Shown: positions 8,432 through 17,892, numbered from the stretch's first letter. The stretch is 64,000 nucleotides of DNA from Sinomicrobium weinanense (GCF_018863395.1 NZ_JAHKRR010000005.1:1-64000), one strand, 5' to 3'. The notes: generated by a model from the letters alone, not told the origin. Made by a program: numbers and translations.

Positions 8432-10174
8432 ATGAAACGATATTTTCTATCCTTTCTCCTCCTGTTGGTCGTGGCATGTAACACGATCAATACGGAAGAA
8501 GAACAGGAATTCACCACCTTTTTTGAAAACTCCGGGGGAAAAGAGACCCCTGCTTATACCGGGGTCATGGAATACTACATGAAACTGGCCAGGACATTCC
8601 CGGACATCAACTTACAGACCATGGGAAAGACCGACAGCGGCCATCCGCTTCACATTGTCACCTACAATCCCAAAGGCAATTTTAATTTTGAAAAGATCAG
8701 GAAAGACAAACGCATTCTCCTCATAAACAATGGCATCCACCCTGGCGAAAGCGATGGCATCGATGCTACCATGATGTTATTTCGGGACTATGCCACCGGG
8801 AAACTCACCCCTCCGGAAAATACAGTTATCGTAGCCATCCCTGTTTACAACATCGGGGGAGCCCTCAACAGGAACAGCCACACCAGGGCCAACCAGAACG
8901 GCCCGGAGGAATACGGTTTCCGGGGCAATGCCAGGAACTACGACCTTAACCGCGACTTCATCAAAGCCGACTCTAAAAACGCCCGGGCTTTTGCAGAGAT
9001 CTTCCATCTCGTAAAACCCGATGTCTTTGTAGACACTCATGTGAGTAACGGTGCCGACTATCAATATACCCTCACCCACCTCTTTACACAACACAACAAG
9101 CTGGGCGGCGAACTGGGCAAATACCTGCACCAGGAAATGATGCCGCAACTCGAAAAAGCCCTGGCCAGCAAGGAATGGTATATTACCCCATACGTCAATG
9201 TGTTTAATGAAGTACCAGAAAAAGGATTTTCCCAGTTTATGGATCACCCCAGGTATTCCACGGGCTACACCACATTGTGGAACACTCTGGGCATGATGGT
9301 GGAAACCCATATGCTCAAGCCCTACAAGCAAAGAGTAGAAGGCACTTATGCCCTACTGAAAAACATGGTAGACATCACTGAAAAGGACTACCGCAGGATC
9401 GGGGAGCTCCGGGAACAGGCTTTTAAAAACCATGCCACGGCAAAAACCTATCCCGTACAATGGACTGTTGATTCCACTAAACTATCCACCCTCCATTTCA
9501 GGGGATATGAAGCCGATACCCTGATCAGTGCAGTTACCGGTTTTCCCAGGTTAAAATACGACCGGAACAGGCCGTTTACCAAACCGGTGTCGTACAACGA
9601 TTATTTTAAGCCTTCCAAAGAGGTTACCATACCCGAAGCCTATATCATCCCGAAACAATGGTGGCATGTGATAGCACGGTTACAATCCAACAATGTAACG
9701 TTAAACATCATTCCCCGCGATACCCTGATGGAAGTGGAATGCTACCGCATAGAGGATTACAAAACACAGCGCAATGCCTATGAAGGCCACTACCCCCATT
9801 ACAACACCAGGGTAAGTGCCGAAGTCCGGAAAGTACAATTCCATAAAGGCGACCTGATCGTAAAAACCGACCAGCCTGCCCTCCGTTACCTGCTCGAAAC
9901 CCTCGAGCCCGAAGCTACCGACTCTTTCTTTAACTGGAACTTTTTTGATGCCATCCTCCAGCAAAAGGAGCATTTTTCACCTTACGTATTTGAAGACATT
10001 GCCAGAGAGATACTGAACACGGACCCTGCCCTGAAAGAGAAATTCGAAGCCAGAAAAAAAGAGGATACCCTCTTCGCCGGGAATTGGTACAAGCAACTGG
10101 ACTGGGTTTACAAGCATTCTCCCTATTACGAAAAAGCCCATCTGCAATACCCAGTATATCGCGTTGGGAGTTGA
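8432..10174 (+). CDS. M14 zinc carboxypeptidase lipoprotein
   Basis: Lipoprotein of 580 residues: signal peptide with lipobox VVAC (Cys16), so anchored to a membrane and exposed to periplasm or surface. The M14 domain occupies about residues 40-330. Zinc ligands are His and Glu of GIHPGES (about 108-112) and the His of VDTHVSNG; RNARNYDLNRDF holds the substrate-binding Arg/Asn residues; the catalytic Glu is in MMVETHM. About 250 residues follow with no motif I recognise, probably beta-sandwich. It would remove C-terminal residues from peptides or modified peptidoglycan stems; the substrate is not evident. Confidence 0.9.
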   Translation: MKRYFLSFLLLLVVACNTINTEEEQEFTTFFENSGGKETPAYTGVMEYYMKLARTFPDINLQTMGKTDSGHPLHIVTYNPKGNFNFEKIRKDKRILLINNGIHPGESDGIDATMMLFRDYATGKLTPPENTVIVAIPVYNIGGALNRNSHTRANQNGPEEYGFRGNARNYDLNRDFIKADSKNARAFAEIFHLVKPDVFVDTHVSNGADYQYTLTHLFTQHNKLGGELGKYLHQEMMPQLEKALASKEWYITPYVNVFNEVPEKGFSQFMDHPRYSTGYTTLWNTLGMMVETHMLKPYKQRVEGTYALLKNMVDITEKDYRRIGELREQAFKNHATAKTYPVQWTVDSTKLSTLHFRGYEADTLISAVTGFPRLKYDRNRPFTKPVSYNDYFKPSKEVTIPEAYIIPKQWWHVIARLQSNNVTLNIIPRDTLMEVECYRIEDYKTQRNAYEGHYPHYNTRVSAEVRKVQFHKGDLIVKTDQPALRYLLETLEPEATDSFFNWNFFDAILQQKEHFSPYVFEDIAREILNTDPALKEKFEARKKEDTLFAGNWYKQLDWVYKHSPYYEKAHLQYPVYRVGS

Positions 10175-10184
10175 TTAGTTGTTA

Positions 10185-10236
10185 GTTTTGGAGTCCGGGA
10201 GTTTCATAGCAAATCCAAAAACTCCGGATTTCCAAC
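10185..10236. repeat. Inverted word repeat in a convergent spacer (GGAGT/CCGG words)
   Basis: Arms GTTTTGGAGTCCGGGAGTTT (10185-10204) and its imperfect complement within 10211-10236. It lies between the M14 gene and the convergent ABC gene. It is followed by a decayed CTGCTGAGCATAGTCAAAGCA repeat (10241-10262) and by TAACTTCGTACTTCTAACTT words (10270-10290) just before the ABC stop. Confidence 0.5.
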
Positions 10237-10291
10237 ACTTCTGCTGAGCATAGTCAAAGCATCACACCTCTAACTTCGTACTTCTAACTTT

Positions 10292-12130
10292 TCAATGATA
10301 TCCGACGGCCTGTAAACTGAACAATTCGGCATACAGGCCATTGTTTTCCATAAGCGTTTCGTGCGAACCTTTTTCCAGCACCTTGCCATCTTTCAGCACT
10401 ACGATGGTATTGGCCAGCCGTACTGTACTGAAACGGTGCGAAATAATAATTGCAGTCTTCCCATCCGTTAAACCGATAAATCGTTGAAAAGCCTCATATT
10501 CAGCACGGGCATCCAGGGCCGAAGTAGGTTCGTCCAGAATCGCGATTTTGGCATCTTTCATATAGGCCCTGGCCAGGGCTATCTTTTGCCACTGCCCTCC
10601 GGAAAGGTCCAGGCCGTTGGTAAACCGGCGTCCCAGTTTTTGATCGTATTTTCGAGGCAGGGTAGCGATAACTTCATCGGCAAGGCTTTGTGCCGCTGCT
10701 TCCGAGATCTTCGTTTGGTTATTTACATTTTTAATATTCCCCACGGCAATATTCTCCCCGGCAGAAAAATTGTATTTCACAAAATCCTGGAAGATCACTC
10801 CGAAAAGGTTTTGGTATTCTTGCTTGCCAAATTCCCGAATATCCTTTCCATCCAGCAATATTACTCCTTTTGCAGGTTCGTAAAACCGTAGGGCCAGTTT
10901 TATAAGTGTCGTTTTCCCTGCCCCGTTCTCTCCTACAAAGGCAAGTTTTTTCCCGGCAGGCACTTTAAAGTTCACTCCTTTTAAGACATAATCCTGTTGA
11001 CCGGGATATTTAAACCAGACATCCACAAATTCCAGTCCGTCACGAATATCTTCCGGGACAGGAATAACGGATTTGGAATCTCCCGAAATCGTTTCCAGGT
11101 CCAGAAAATCAAAATAATCCTTTAAATACAGTGAACTCTCCGTGATCTGGCTGAACCGGAAAAAAATGGCCTGAAGCTGGTTTCGAAGCCGGTTAAAGGA
11201 ACCGGAAAGGAAAGTAAGGTCTCCGACGGTAAGCACACCGGCTACCACACGAATAATGATCAAAACAAAAGCTCCGTAATAGGAAAGCACCCCCAAAACA
11301 TTAAAGACTCCTCCCCAGAGGTTTTTCCGAATGGCCAGTTTCCGGGTTACCTTATAGTATTCGTCAGATAGTTTTTTAAAACGATCAGCAATATATCCCG
11401 TAAGCCCGAAGAGTTTCACTTCTTTGGCGGTAACGTCACTCGCCCCTACATACCGCAAGTCGTCCAGCTCTCTGCGCTCAGCGGTCCATCCGCGGGCCAG
11501 GGAATAACTCTTTTGACTGAACTTTATTTCATTGAGGAATGCCGGGATAACGGCCAGGATAAGCAACGCAATCAGCCAGGGTTCAAACACGACCAGGGCG
11601 GTAATGAGGGAAATAACGGTGATACTATCCTGAAACTGTGCCATAATACCGGACATCAGGGAAACCCTCCCTACGGTCTGCCTGCGGGCGCGTTCCAGTT
11701 TATCGTAAAAATCGGTATCCTCGAGCTGGCTCAGCTCTATTTCAGCCGTTTTGTTAATGATCTCTACGGAAGATCTATTGGAGTAGAGATCCCCTATCAG
11801 GGTATCTGTAAGGTTAATGACCCGGCTTATGAGATCGGAAAGCACGGCAAGCCCCAACTCTACTGCTACAAGGCCCCACAAACGGGTAAAGTCCTTATCT
11901 GCTGCATCGATCTGTAACACCACTTCGTCCAGTATCAATTTCCCTACCCATAACAGAAGTACCGGCGTGGCGGAATTGACGATACGAGCAAAGAGATTGG
12001 CATAGAACAGTCGCGGGGAGACATCCCGTATCTTACTGAAAAACCGGGGAATGTACTGAAGGGAACCGAAACGCTCCTTCCAGCTTATTTTTGATGCTTC
12101 CGGACGGGTAGCAGATTTTCTTTGAGGCAT
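10292..12130 (-). CDS. ABC transporter, fused permease and ATPase
   Basis: Half-transporter of 612 residues. Residues 1-330 form the type IV exporter membrane domain with about six hydrophobic segments; residues 365-600 are the ATPase with Walker A GENGAGKTTLIK, Q-loop IFQDF, signature LSGGQWQKIALARAY, Walker B IAILDEPTSALD and the switch His in IIISHRFS. It should work as a homodimer in the inner membrane and export a lipid, peptide or drug; no neighbour reveals the cargo. The membrane domain resembles the HlyB/MsbA-like group without a peptidase domain. Confidence 0.92.
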   Translation of the reverse strand: MPQRKSATRPEASKISWKERFGSLQYIPRFFSKIRDVSPRLFYANLFARIVNSATPVLLLWVGKLILDEVVLQIDAADKDFTRLWGLVAVELGLAVLSDLISRVINLTDTLIGDLYSNRSSVEIINKTAEIELSQLEDTDFYDKLERARRQTVGRVSLMSGIMAQFQDSITVISLITALVVFEPWLIALLILAVIPAFLNEIKFSQKSYSLARGWTAERRELDDLRYVGASDVTAKEVKLFGLTGYIADRFKKLSDEYYKVTRKLAIRKNLWGGVFNVLGVLSYYGAFVLIIIRVVAGVLTVGDLTFLSGSFNRLRNQLQAIFFRFSQITESSLYLKDYFDFLDLETISGDSKSVIPVPEDIRDGLEFVDVWFKYPGQQDYVLKGVNFKVPAGKKLAFVGENGAGKTTLIKLALRFYEPAKGVILLDGKDIREFGKQEYQNLFGVIFQDFVKYNFSAGENIAVGNIKNVNNQTKISEAAAQSLADEVIATLPRKYDQKLGRRFTNGLDLSGGQWQKIALARAYMKDAKIAILDEPTSALDARAEYEAFQRFIGLTDGKTAIIISHRFSTVRLANTIVVLKDGKVLEKGSHETLMENNGLYAELFSLQAVGYH

Positions 12131-12245
12131 ATTTCCTGTGTTTTGAACCTATAAAATTAGGCTTTTTTAAAGTATGCCTTCCTGTTACCACTTCATAAGA
12201 AACCTGGAAAGACGTATCGAAAAGTATTTGCCTCTAAGAAACCGC

Positions 12246-12536
12246 CTATTTCTGCCAGGGTTTCCGGTTCTTAAATCTTGGCCCTGTGACGTCTGCCCTT
12301 TTCTTTCCGGTAATGATTTGGTGGGTGGTATCTTTCCTTTTCCAGATCTTACGATTCCTGGCTTTCGGCCCTGTTACGATCTCTTTTTCCGAAGTGTGAT
12401 ATATTTTTACAGATGTGTTTTCCCTGTTCCAGGCTTTTTTATTTTTAGCCCGGGCCCCGGTCGGTTCGCTTTGCTGGCCGCTTGAGACTGACACAAAGCA
12501 CCATGCGAAGAATAAAGTAAGTACGAGTTTCATCAT
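12246..12536 (-). CDS. Small secreted basic protein with three 29-residue repeats
   Basis: Protein of 96 residues (start ATG ATG AAA at 12536; the frame can be read from 12569, but the hydrophobic signal peptide starts at MMKLVL). Residues 1-21 form a signal peptide ending SSGQQ. The mature part has three copies of the motif TG(A/P)(R/K)xKN(R/K)KxW starting at residues 26, 55 and 84, an exact 29-residue period: TGARAKNKKAW, TGPKARNRKIW and TGPRFKNRKPW. The mature chain is strongly basic and has no cysteine. I do not know the family function. It could bind an acidic surface polymer. It lies between the ABC exporter and a NUDIX gene, all on the minus strand. Confidence 0.75.
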   Translation of the reverse strand: MMKLVLTLFFAWCFVSVSSGQQSEPTGARAKNKKAWNRENTSVKIYHTSEKEIVTGPKARNRKIWKRKDTTHQIITGKKRADVTGPRFKNRKPWQK

Positions 12537-12633
12537 GTCTGTTTTTTGTGATGCTACAAAAATAAGCACTAAAAGAACAGATCCAGGTCAAAACGAATTA
12601 TAAAACTTCAATTAAGAATTGAAAAATTTCCTG

Positions 12634-13221
12634 TCAATTATGAAAAAGCACTTTTATGTTGGCATAAGAGTTCTGAAGGGCTTCCGGGATTTCGGCCGGC
12701 TTTTTCCACTCTACCTTTTCGATCCCTTCTTCGTATTGGGCCTGAAATTTTCCTTTATATGTACTGGTCATACTAAACCAGTGGGTTTCTTTTAGCTTAT
12801 ACGTACCGTTTCGTTTAAAGATATGATAGGTTTTCTGCAACAAGGGCCCCAGTTTCAGCTTTCTTACCCCGGTTTCCTCTTCCACTTCCCGCAAAGCAGC
12901 TTCTTCTATGGATTCTTTCTTTTCCAGCTTGCCCTTGGGCAGGTCCCATTTGCCGTTCCTGTAAATGAACAGCACTTCATTTTCGGCATTGGTCACCAAT
13001 CCCCCCGCAGCTACCACCAGCGGTATTTTTTCACTAAGTTTTTTAATCAACTGCCCCTCTTTCGGATAATATAAATGAGCCGACTGCATTTCTCCCTTGT
13101 TCAGCTGCTTTATAACCTCCTCAATGCTTACACTTTCCAGTAAAAACAATTTATGTTTTACCTCTTTCGTAAGTATATTTGTTAAAATAATTGGATAATC
13201 ATTTACAAAAACTTCATACAT
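12634..13221 (-). CDS. NUDIX hydrolase
   Basis: Protein of 195 residues. The first 70 residues (MYEVFVNDYPIIL...) form an N-terminal extension common in Bacteroidota members of this family; the Nudix domain follows with the complete box G-x5-E-x7-REVEEETGV (about residues 98-120). WDLPKGKLE precedes it. It probably hydrolyses a nucleoside diphosphate derivative; substrate unknown. The gene is divergent from pyrE with only eight bases between start codons, so the promoters of each gene must overlap the other gene or the mRNAs be leaderless. Confidence 0.9.
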   Translation of the reverse strand: MYEVFVNDYPIILTNILTKEVKHKLFLLESVSIEEVIKQLNKGEMQSAHLYYPKEGQLIKKLSEKIPLVVAAGGLVTNAENEVLFIYRNGKWDLPKGKLEKKESIEEAALREVEEETGVRKLKLGPLLQKTYHIFKRNGTYKLKETHWFSMTSTYKGKFQAQYEEGIEKVEWKKPAEIPEALQNSYANIKVLFHN

Positions 13222-13224
13222 TTG
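13191..13224 (+). promoter_or_regulatory. pyrE promoter candidates
   Basis: TTG at 13191-13193 and TACATTTG at 13217-13224 give a 23-base spacer and would start the mRNA at or very near the pyrE ATG (13230), so this would be a leaderless message. A second -7-like box, TATATTTG, is at 13174-13181. Both lie inside or against the divergent NUDIX gene. Confidence 0.45.
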
Positions 13225-13229
13225 TCACC

Positions 13230-13883
13230 ATGGTTTTAGACAAAAATACCGCTAAAAAAACAGCAGAACTTTTATTGCAAATTAATGCAATAAAATTGAA
13301 TCCGAAAAATCCTTTTACATGGGCCTCGGGCTGGGAATCCCCTATATATTGTGATAACAGGGTTGCCCTGTCTTTTCCACCTATCCGGAACTTTATCCGC
13401 GAGAACATGGCCCGGCAGATCGAGGAACATTACGGCAAACCCGACGTTATTGCCGGAGTGGCTACCGGGGCCATCGGCATCGGTATCCTGATAGCCGAAT
13501 ATCTCGGTGTCCCCTTTGTATATGTAAGGCCCGAACCCAAAAAACACGGCAGGAAAAATCAGATTGAAGGCTTTCTGGAATCCGGGCAAAATGTAGTTGT
13601 GGTAGAAGACCTGATCAGTACCGGAAAGAGTAGTCTCAATGCTGTACAAGCCCTGAAAGAACACGGGGCCAACATTAAGGGCATGATGGCCATTTTCTCT
13701 TACGGATTTGATGTGGCCACCCAAAATTTCGAGGAACAGAAAGTCTACCTCACCACCCTGAGCCATTACGACCACCTACTGGAACAGGCTATAGAAACCA
13801 ATTACATCAACGAAAAGGAACTGGAAACCCTCAAGGAATGGCGGAACAATCCCGCCGAATGGGGCCCGAAAGCTATAAAATAA
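13230..13883 (+). CDS. pyrE: Orotate phosphoribosyltransferase
   Basis: Protein of 217 residues that joins orotate to PRPP giving orotidine 5'-monophosphate in pyrimidine synthesis. The PRPP-binding signature VVVVEDLISTGKSSLNA is present, as are NPFTWASGWESPIYCDNR (orotate contacts) and GVATGAIGIG. I start at ATG 13230 (MVLDKNTAKKTAE), not at the in-frame Met at 13191, which would overlap the NUDIX start. Cytosolic. The next gene is an SRPBCC protein, a pairing I associate with flavobacteria. Confidence 0.95.
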   Translation: MVLDKNTAKKTAELLLQINAIKLNPKNPFTWASGWESPIYCDNRVALSFPPIRNFIRENMARQIEEHYGKPDVIAGVATGAIGIGILIAEYLGVPFVYVRPEPKKHGRKNQIEGFLESGQNVVVVEDLISTGKSSLNAVQALKEHGANIKGMMAIFSYGFDVATQNFEEQKVYLTTLSHYDHLLEQAIETNYINEKELETLKEWRNNPAEWGPKAIK

Positions 13884-13892
13884 ATCCAAAAT

Positions 13893-13940
13893 TCCAACTG
13901 TCATTCTGAGCGAAGCCGAAGGATCGGAATAACAGTTGGA
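13893..13940. repeat. Hairpin-forming CTGAGCGAAGCCGAAGG repeat
   Basis: TCCAACTGT (13893-13901) and ACAGTTGGA (13932-13940) are perfect 9-bp arms with a further ATTC/GAAT pair inside. The loop carries TCTGAGCGAAGCCGAAGGAT, a short repeat of a type dispersed in many bacterial genomes. It begins 10 bases after the pyrE stop. Confidence 0.6.
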
Positions 13941-14011
13941 GCTTGAAGCTGCCGGCAAAGACAAAGTTGAGAAAGCAAGTACCAAACACATAACACTAAC
14001 ATACAAGCCTA

Positions 14012-14407
14012 ATGCGAATAGAAAGCCCGAAAACCACTGTAAACAAAACACAGGAAGAACTGTTTCACTTTCTTACCGACATAAAGAACTTCGAAACCCT
14101 GATGCCGGAAAATACCAGCCGGTTCGAAGTGCTGGCCGAAGACAAGTTTGTCTTTGCCCTCAAAGGCATGCCCGAGATCGTCCTGCAACTGAAGGACAAA
14201 AATGAATTTGACCGGATCGTGCTCGGGGCCGCCAGTGACAAACTGCCCTTTACACTTACGGCACATATCAACAGTATCGATGAAGGAAAAAGTGAAGCGC
14301 ACCTGGTTTTTGACGGTGAGTTCAACGCCATGATGGGCATGATGATAAAAGGCCCGATCACCAGCTTTATCGGCACCCTGAGCAACAATATGACAAAAAT
14401 AAGTTAG
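14012..14407 (+). CDS. SRPBCC (START-like) family protein
   Basis: Protein of 131 residues with the helix-grip pattern of the SRPBCC/polyketide-cyclase fold: an N-terminal strand followed by TQEELFHFLTDIKNFETLMP, then a run of alternating beta strands and a long C-terminal helix (MGMMIKGPITSFIGTLSNN). Such proteins bind hydrophobic ligands in a cavity; the ligand is unknown. No signal peptide. Start ATG 14012 (MRIESPKTTVN). Confidence 0.82.
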   Translation: MRIESPKTTVNKTQEELFHFLTDIKNFETLMPENTSRFEVLAEDKFVFALKGMPEIVLQLKDKNEFDRIVLGAASDKLPFTLTAHINSIDEGKSEAHLVFDGEFNAMMGMMIKGPITSFIGTLSNNMTKIS

Positions 14408-14410
14408 ACG

Positions 14411-14495
14411 TACGAAATGCGAGGTTAGAAGTAACAGGTTAAAAACTACTTTCTGATTTTGCACTTCGTATTTCGTACTTCTAATTTCGAACCTC
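14411..14495. repeat. Inverted word repeat in a convergent spacer (TACGAAAT words)
   Basis: Left arm TACGAAATGCGAGGTTAGAA (14411-14430) and right arm 14462-14495 (GCACTTCGTATTTCGTACTT and on) are imperfectly complementary. The structure fills the whole spacer between the SRPBCC stop and the birA stop. Confidence 0.6.
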
Positions 14496-15225
14496 AATAC
14501 ATCAGTTTCACTTCCTTCAGGTCGAATTCCTTTTGCACTTCGTCTTCCAGCAGGATGACCAGCTTTCCGGCTTCAGATATACCCCTGATAAATCCCATAA
14601 ATAGTTCTCCTTCCGTGTTTTTAAAAGTAGAAGGTTTGTCTTTCCGGAAAAGCGCTTCTTCATAACGCGATTTGAGAGGGATAAGCGTCCTATCTGTGAT
14701 CAGCTTTTCGTGGTTTTTCAGTTCCCCTACAATACTATACATCAGCTCATCCAGATTGTAAGTAGTTCCGGTGGCAAGTTTCAGGGACCCGGCATTGGGC
14801 AGGCCGTCAAAATCGGTTTGATTTACATTAAGCCCCATACCAATGACCGCCGCATCCAGCTCTCCTTTTTTAATGATACTTTCTATGAGTACCCCGCATA
14901 TCTTCAGATTGGCTGACAAAATGTCGTTCGGCCATTTGATCTTCAGTTGCGGAACATTGAATTTTTTCAATGCGCTCACAATAGCCAGGGATGTGGCCAT
15001 GCTCAGGTAAAACAGCTCTTCTTTTCGTATACAGGATATTTTCTTATAGACGCTAAACGTCAGGTTTTTACCGGCTTCCGAAGCCCATGAAGTTCCCATC
15101 TGTCCCCTCCCCCGGGTTTGTTGGCGTGTTATCACAACCGTGTAGTCTTCCAAAGTTCTCGTGGCACTGAGTTTTTTCAAATAGGAATTGGTGGAATCAA
15201 TGGCATTAAGTTTGATGATATGCAT
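14494..15225 (-). CDS. birA: Biotin--[acetyl-CoA-carboxylase] ligase
   Basis: Protein of 243 residues that activates biotin to biotinyl-AMP and attaches it to the carboxyl carrier protein of acetyl-CoA carboxylase. The biotin-binding motif RQQTRGRGQMGTSWAS (about residues 34-49) is clear, as is KWPNDIL. There is no N-terminal DNA-binding domain, so it is a monofunctional ligase and not a repressor. Convergent with the SRPBCC gene and divergent from rsfS. Confidence 0.93.
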   Translation of the reverse strand: MHIIKLNAIDSTNSYLKKLSATRTLEDYTVVITRQQTRGRGQMGTSWASEAGKNLTFSVYKKISCIRKEELFYLSMATSLAIVSALKKFNVPQLKIKWPNDILSANLKICGVLIESIIKKGELDAAVIGMGLNVNQTDFDGLPNAGSLKLATGTTYNLDELMYSIVGELKNHEKLITDRTLIPLKSRYEEALFRKDKPSTFKNTEGELFMGFIRGISEAGKLVILLEDEVQKEFDLKEVKLMY

Positions 15226-15277
15226 ATGGAATACGAATGTTCTGTTAAATAGAATAGTTAAAGAAACAAAAAAGTAA

Positions 15278-15285
15278 TAACTTTG
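15278..15285 (+). promoter_or_regulatory. -7 box of the rsfS-ftsH operon
   Basis: TAACTTTG, a full match to TAnnTTTG, 121 bases before the rsfS start. The -33 region is weak. Confidence 0.5.
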
Positions 15286-15405
15286 CGTAATTATAACCAG
15301 TAAAAAAAGACCTTGTCTCCGACAATAAAGCCCGCATAAACAGAATCATCCTGTTCATGACCCGGGGCACAAGGCGCGGATACAAATTTAAACACATGAA
15401 AGTTA

Positions 15406-15777
15406 ATGGCAAAAAAGAACAGTAGTGCAGACCAGTTAATTGCAATAATCTTGAAAGGGATAGAGGATGTTAAAGGAAAAGATATAAATATCTTGGATCT
15501 TAGGGAGATTGAAAACACGGTTTGTGACTACTTTATTATCTGCAACGGTACCTCCAACACCCAGGTCAATGCCATTGTAAACTCCATCCAGAAAACAGTA
15601 AGCAAGGAAATCAAAGACAAGCCCTGGCATGTGGAAGGCACAGACAATGCCGAATGGGTTTTGATGGACTATGTAAATGTGGTGGTACATGTCTTCCAAA
15701 AGCACATCCGCGAATATTACGACATCGAGGGCCTCTGGGGCGATGCCAAGGTAACCTCTGTCCCGACCAATTATTAA
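15406..15777 (+). CDS. rsfS: Ribosome silencing factor
   Basis: Protein of 123 residues of the RsfS/Iojap family, which binds ribosomal protein uL14 and prevents joining of the subunits when nutrients are short. Typical segments are DINILDLREIENTVCDYFIICNGTS and WVLMDYVNVVVHVF. It precedes ftsH with a 30-base gap, forming one operon. Confidence 0.93.
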   Translation: MAKKNSSADQLIAIILKGIEDVKGKDINILDLREIENTVCDYFIICNGTSNTQVNAIVNSIQKTVSKEIKDKPWHVEGTDNAEWVLMDYVNVVVHVFQKHIREYYDIEGLWGDAKVTSVPTNY

Positions 15778-15807
15778 TGTATATTTTCAGACTAAGACGA
15801 ATAATTA

Positions 15808-17748
15808 ATGGCAAAAGACAACCCAAATAACAAAAGACCGAGATTCAGTTCTTACTGGATCTATGCAATCATTTTGTTTGTAATTATAGGAGTTAATCTT
15901 TTTTCCGGCGGTAGCAGCTGGCAAAAACTGACCCCAACCACTCCTTCCGAACTACAGGATTTTCTCAAAAACGGTGATATAGAAAAAATACTTATCATCA
16001 CAAATACCAGGCAGGCCAAGGTTTACCTTACCAAAGATGCACTGGCCAAAGAAGAACACAAGAACGTAGACGATAATTCCCTTTTTCCAACTACGGGATC
16101 TTCTCCCCAATATGAAGTAAAGTTCGGGGACCTTCAGAATTTTGAGAACGAGATCAAAAAGACCATCCAGGACAACAACCTGCAAACCGTTATCGGTTAT
16201 GACCAGGAGTCCAATCTTTTGGGTGATTTTATCATTACCCTTCTTCCGTTTATCCTCATCATCGGTATCTGGATATTCCTGATGCGCAGAATGGCCGGCG
16301 GTGGTGCCGGTGGTGCCGGAGGACAAATATTCAATATTGGTAAATCCAAGGCACGTCTCTTTGACGAAAAAACAGAGACGAAAGTCACTTTCAAAGACGT
16401 GGCGGGACTTGAAGGTGCCAAAGAAGAAGTACAGGAGATCGTAGAATTCCTTAAAAATCCTGATAAATACACCTCCCTGGGAGGTAAGATCCCGAAAGGG
16501 GCCCTGCTCGTAGGTTCACCGGGTACCGGAAAAACCCTGCTGGCCAAAGCAGTTGCGGGTGAAGCCAAGGTACCTTTCTTCTCCCTGTCCGGGTCGGACT
16601 TTGTAGAAATGTTCGTCGGTGTGGGAGCCTCCAGGGTAAGAGACCTGTTCAAACAAGCCAAAGACAAATCGCCCGCCATCATATTTATCGACGAGATCGA
16701 TGCCATAGGACGCGCCAGGGGCAAAAGCAACTTTACGGGTTCTAATGACGAGCGCGAAAATACCCTCAATCAGCTGTTGACAGAAATGGACGGCTTTGAC
16801 ACCAATACCAATGTCATTGTCCTGGCCGCCACCAACCGTGCCGATGTACTGGACAAGGCCCTGATGCGTGCCGGACGATTTGACCGCCAGATATTTGTAG
16901 ACCTTCCGGATATCCGGGAACGAAAAGAGATCTTTGAAGTTCACCTTAAACCCATTAAGACTTCCGAAGCACTCGACCTCGAATTCCTGGCCAAGCAGAC
17001 ACCTGGCTTTTCCGGTGCCGATATAGCCAATGTATGTAATGAAGCGGCCCTTATCGCGGCAAGGAACGGCAAAAAGGCTGTCGATAAACAGGACTTCCTG
17101 GATGCTGTGGACCGGATCATCGGCGGACTGGAAAAGAAAAACAAGATCATTACCCCGGAAGAGAAAAAGACCATCGCATTCCACGAAGCCGGTCACGCTA
17201 CCGTAAGCTGGATGCTGGAACACGCCGCTCCGCTGGTAAAAGTGACTATCGTACCAAGAGGCCAGTCTCTCGGAGCCGCGTGGTATCTCCCCGAAGAACG
17301 CCTTATTGTACGACCAGAACAGATGCTGGACGAAATGTGTGCTGCCCTGGGAGGAAGGGCCGCAGAAAAGGTGATATTCGGCAAGATATCCACAGGCGCC
17401 CTCAGCGACCTGGAAAAAGTGACCAAACAGGCCAAGGCCATGGTCACCATATACGGACTTAACGAGAAGATCGGGAACCTTACCTATTACGATTCCAGCG
17501 GACAGAGCGAATACGGCTTTACGAAACCTTACAGTGAAGAAACTGCCATCGTCATAGACAAGGAGATCTCCAACATCATCGAAGAACAATATATCCGGGC
17601 CGTAAAACTCCTGTCCGAGCAGAAAGACAAGCTCACAGAACTGGCGGAACACCTTCTCGAAAAAGAGGTGATCTTTAAAGACGACCTGGAAAGGATCTTC
17701 GGAAAACGCCCTTTTGAAAAAGAAGAAGAAGAGGTGGTGGAGAAATAA
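15808..17748 (+). CDS. ftsH: ATP-dependent zinc metalloprotease FtsH
   Basis: Membrane-anchored AAA+ protease of 646 residues that degrades misfolded membrane proteins and regulatory substrates. Two membrane segments (about 12-31 and 132-152) flank a periplasmic domain. A Gly/Ala-rich linker leads to the AAA domain with Walker A GSPGTGKT (about 236-243), Walker B IIFIDEID and second region of homology [19 protein letters not shown]. The protease site is HEAGH (about 457-461) with its third zinc ligand later in the domain. The C-terminal tail is acidic ([10 protein letters not shown]). Confidence 0.97.
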   Translation: MAKDNPNNKRPRFSSYWIYAIILFVIIGVNLFSGGSSWQKLTPTTPSELQDFLKNGDIEKILIITNTRQAKVYLTKDALAKEEHKNVDDNSLFPTTGSSPQYEVKFGDLQNFENEIKKTIQDNNLQTVIGYDQESNLLGDFIITLLPFILIIGIWIFLMRRMAGGGAGGAGGQIFNIGKSKARLFDEKTETKVTFKDVAGLEGAKEEVQEIVEFLKNPDKYTSLGGKIPKGALLVGSPGTGKTLLAKAVAGEAKVPFFSLSGSDFVEMFVGVGASRVRDLFKQAKDKSPAIIFIDEIDAIGRARGKSNFTGSNDERENTLNQLLTEMDGFDTNTNVIVLAATNRADVLDKALMRAGRFDRQIFVDLPDIRERKEIFEVHLKPIKTSEALDLEFLAKQTPGFSGADIANVCNEAALIAARNGKKAVDKQDFLDAVDRIIGGLEKKNKIITPEEKKTIAFHEAGHATVSWMLEHAAPLVKVTIVPRGQSLGAAWYLPEERLIVRPEQMLDEMCAALGGRAAEKVIFGKISTGALSDLEKVTKQAKAMVTIYGLNEKIGNLTYYDSSGQSEYGFTKPYSEETAIVIDKEISNIIEEQYIRAVKLLSEQKDKLTELAEHLLEKEVIFKDDLERIFGKRPFEKEEEEVVEK

Positions 17749-17892
17749 TTTCCCACCTCTACCCCTGTTTTATATGCATGCGACCGTTTATTTTGCAGAA
17801 CAGCCGTAAATAACCGTATAAACAGTGATTTCTAACAGAATATTTTTAACTTTACATAAAAATAAAAAATCCTTTTTCCCGTTGAACATTGA

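Noticed and set aside
13936-14205. Short open frame starting at the pyrE repeat
   Set aside because: Shifted frame over the SRPBCC gene; the start lies inside the hairpin repeat.
16516-17652. 378-codon open frame antisense to ftsH
   Set aside because: Long antisense frames arise from codon bias of ftsH; the product has a shadow-type composition rich in Phe, Gly and Val and no domain.
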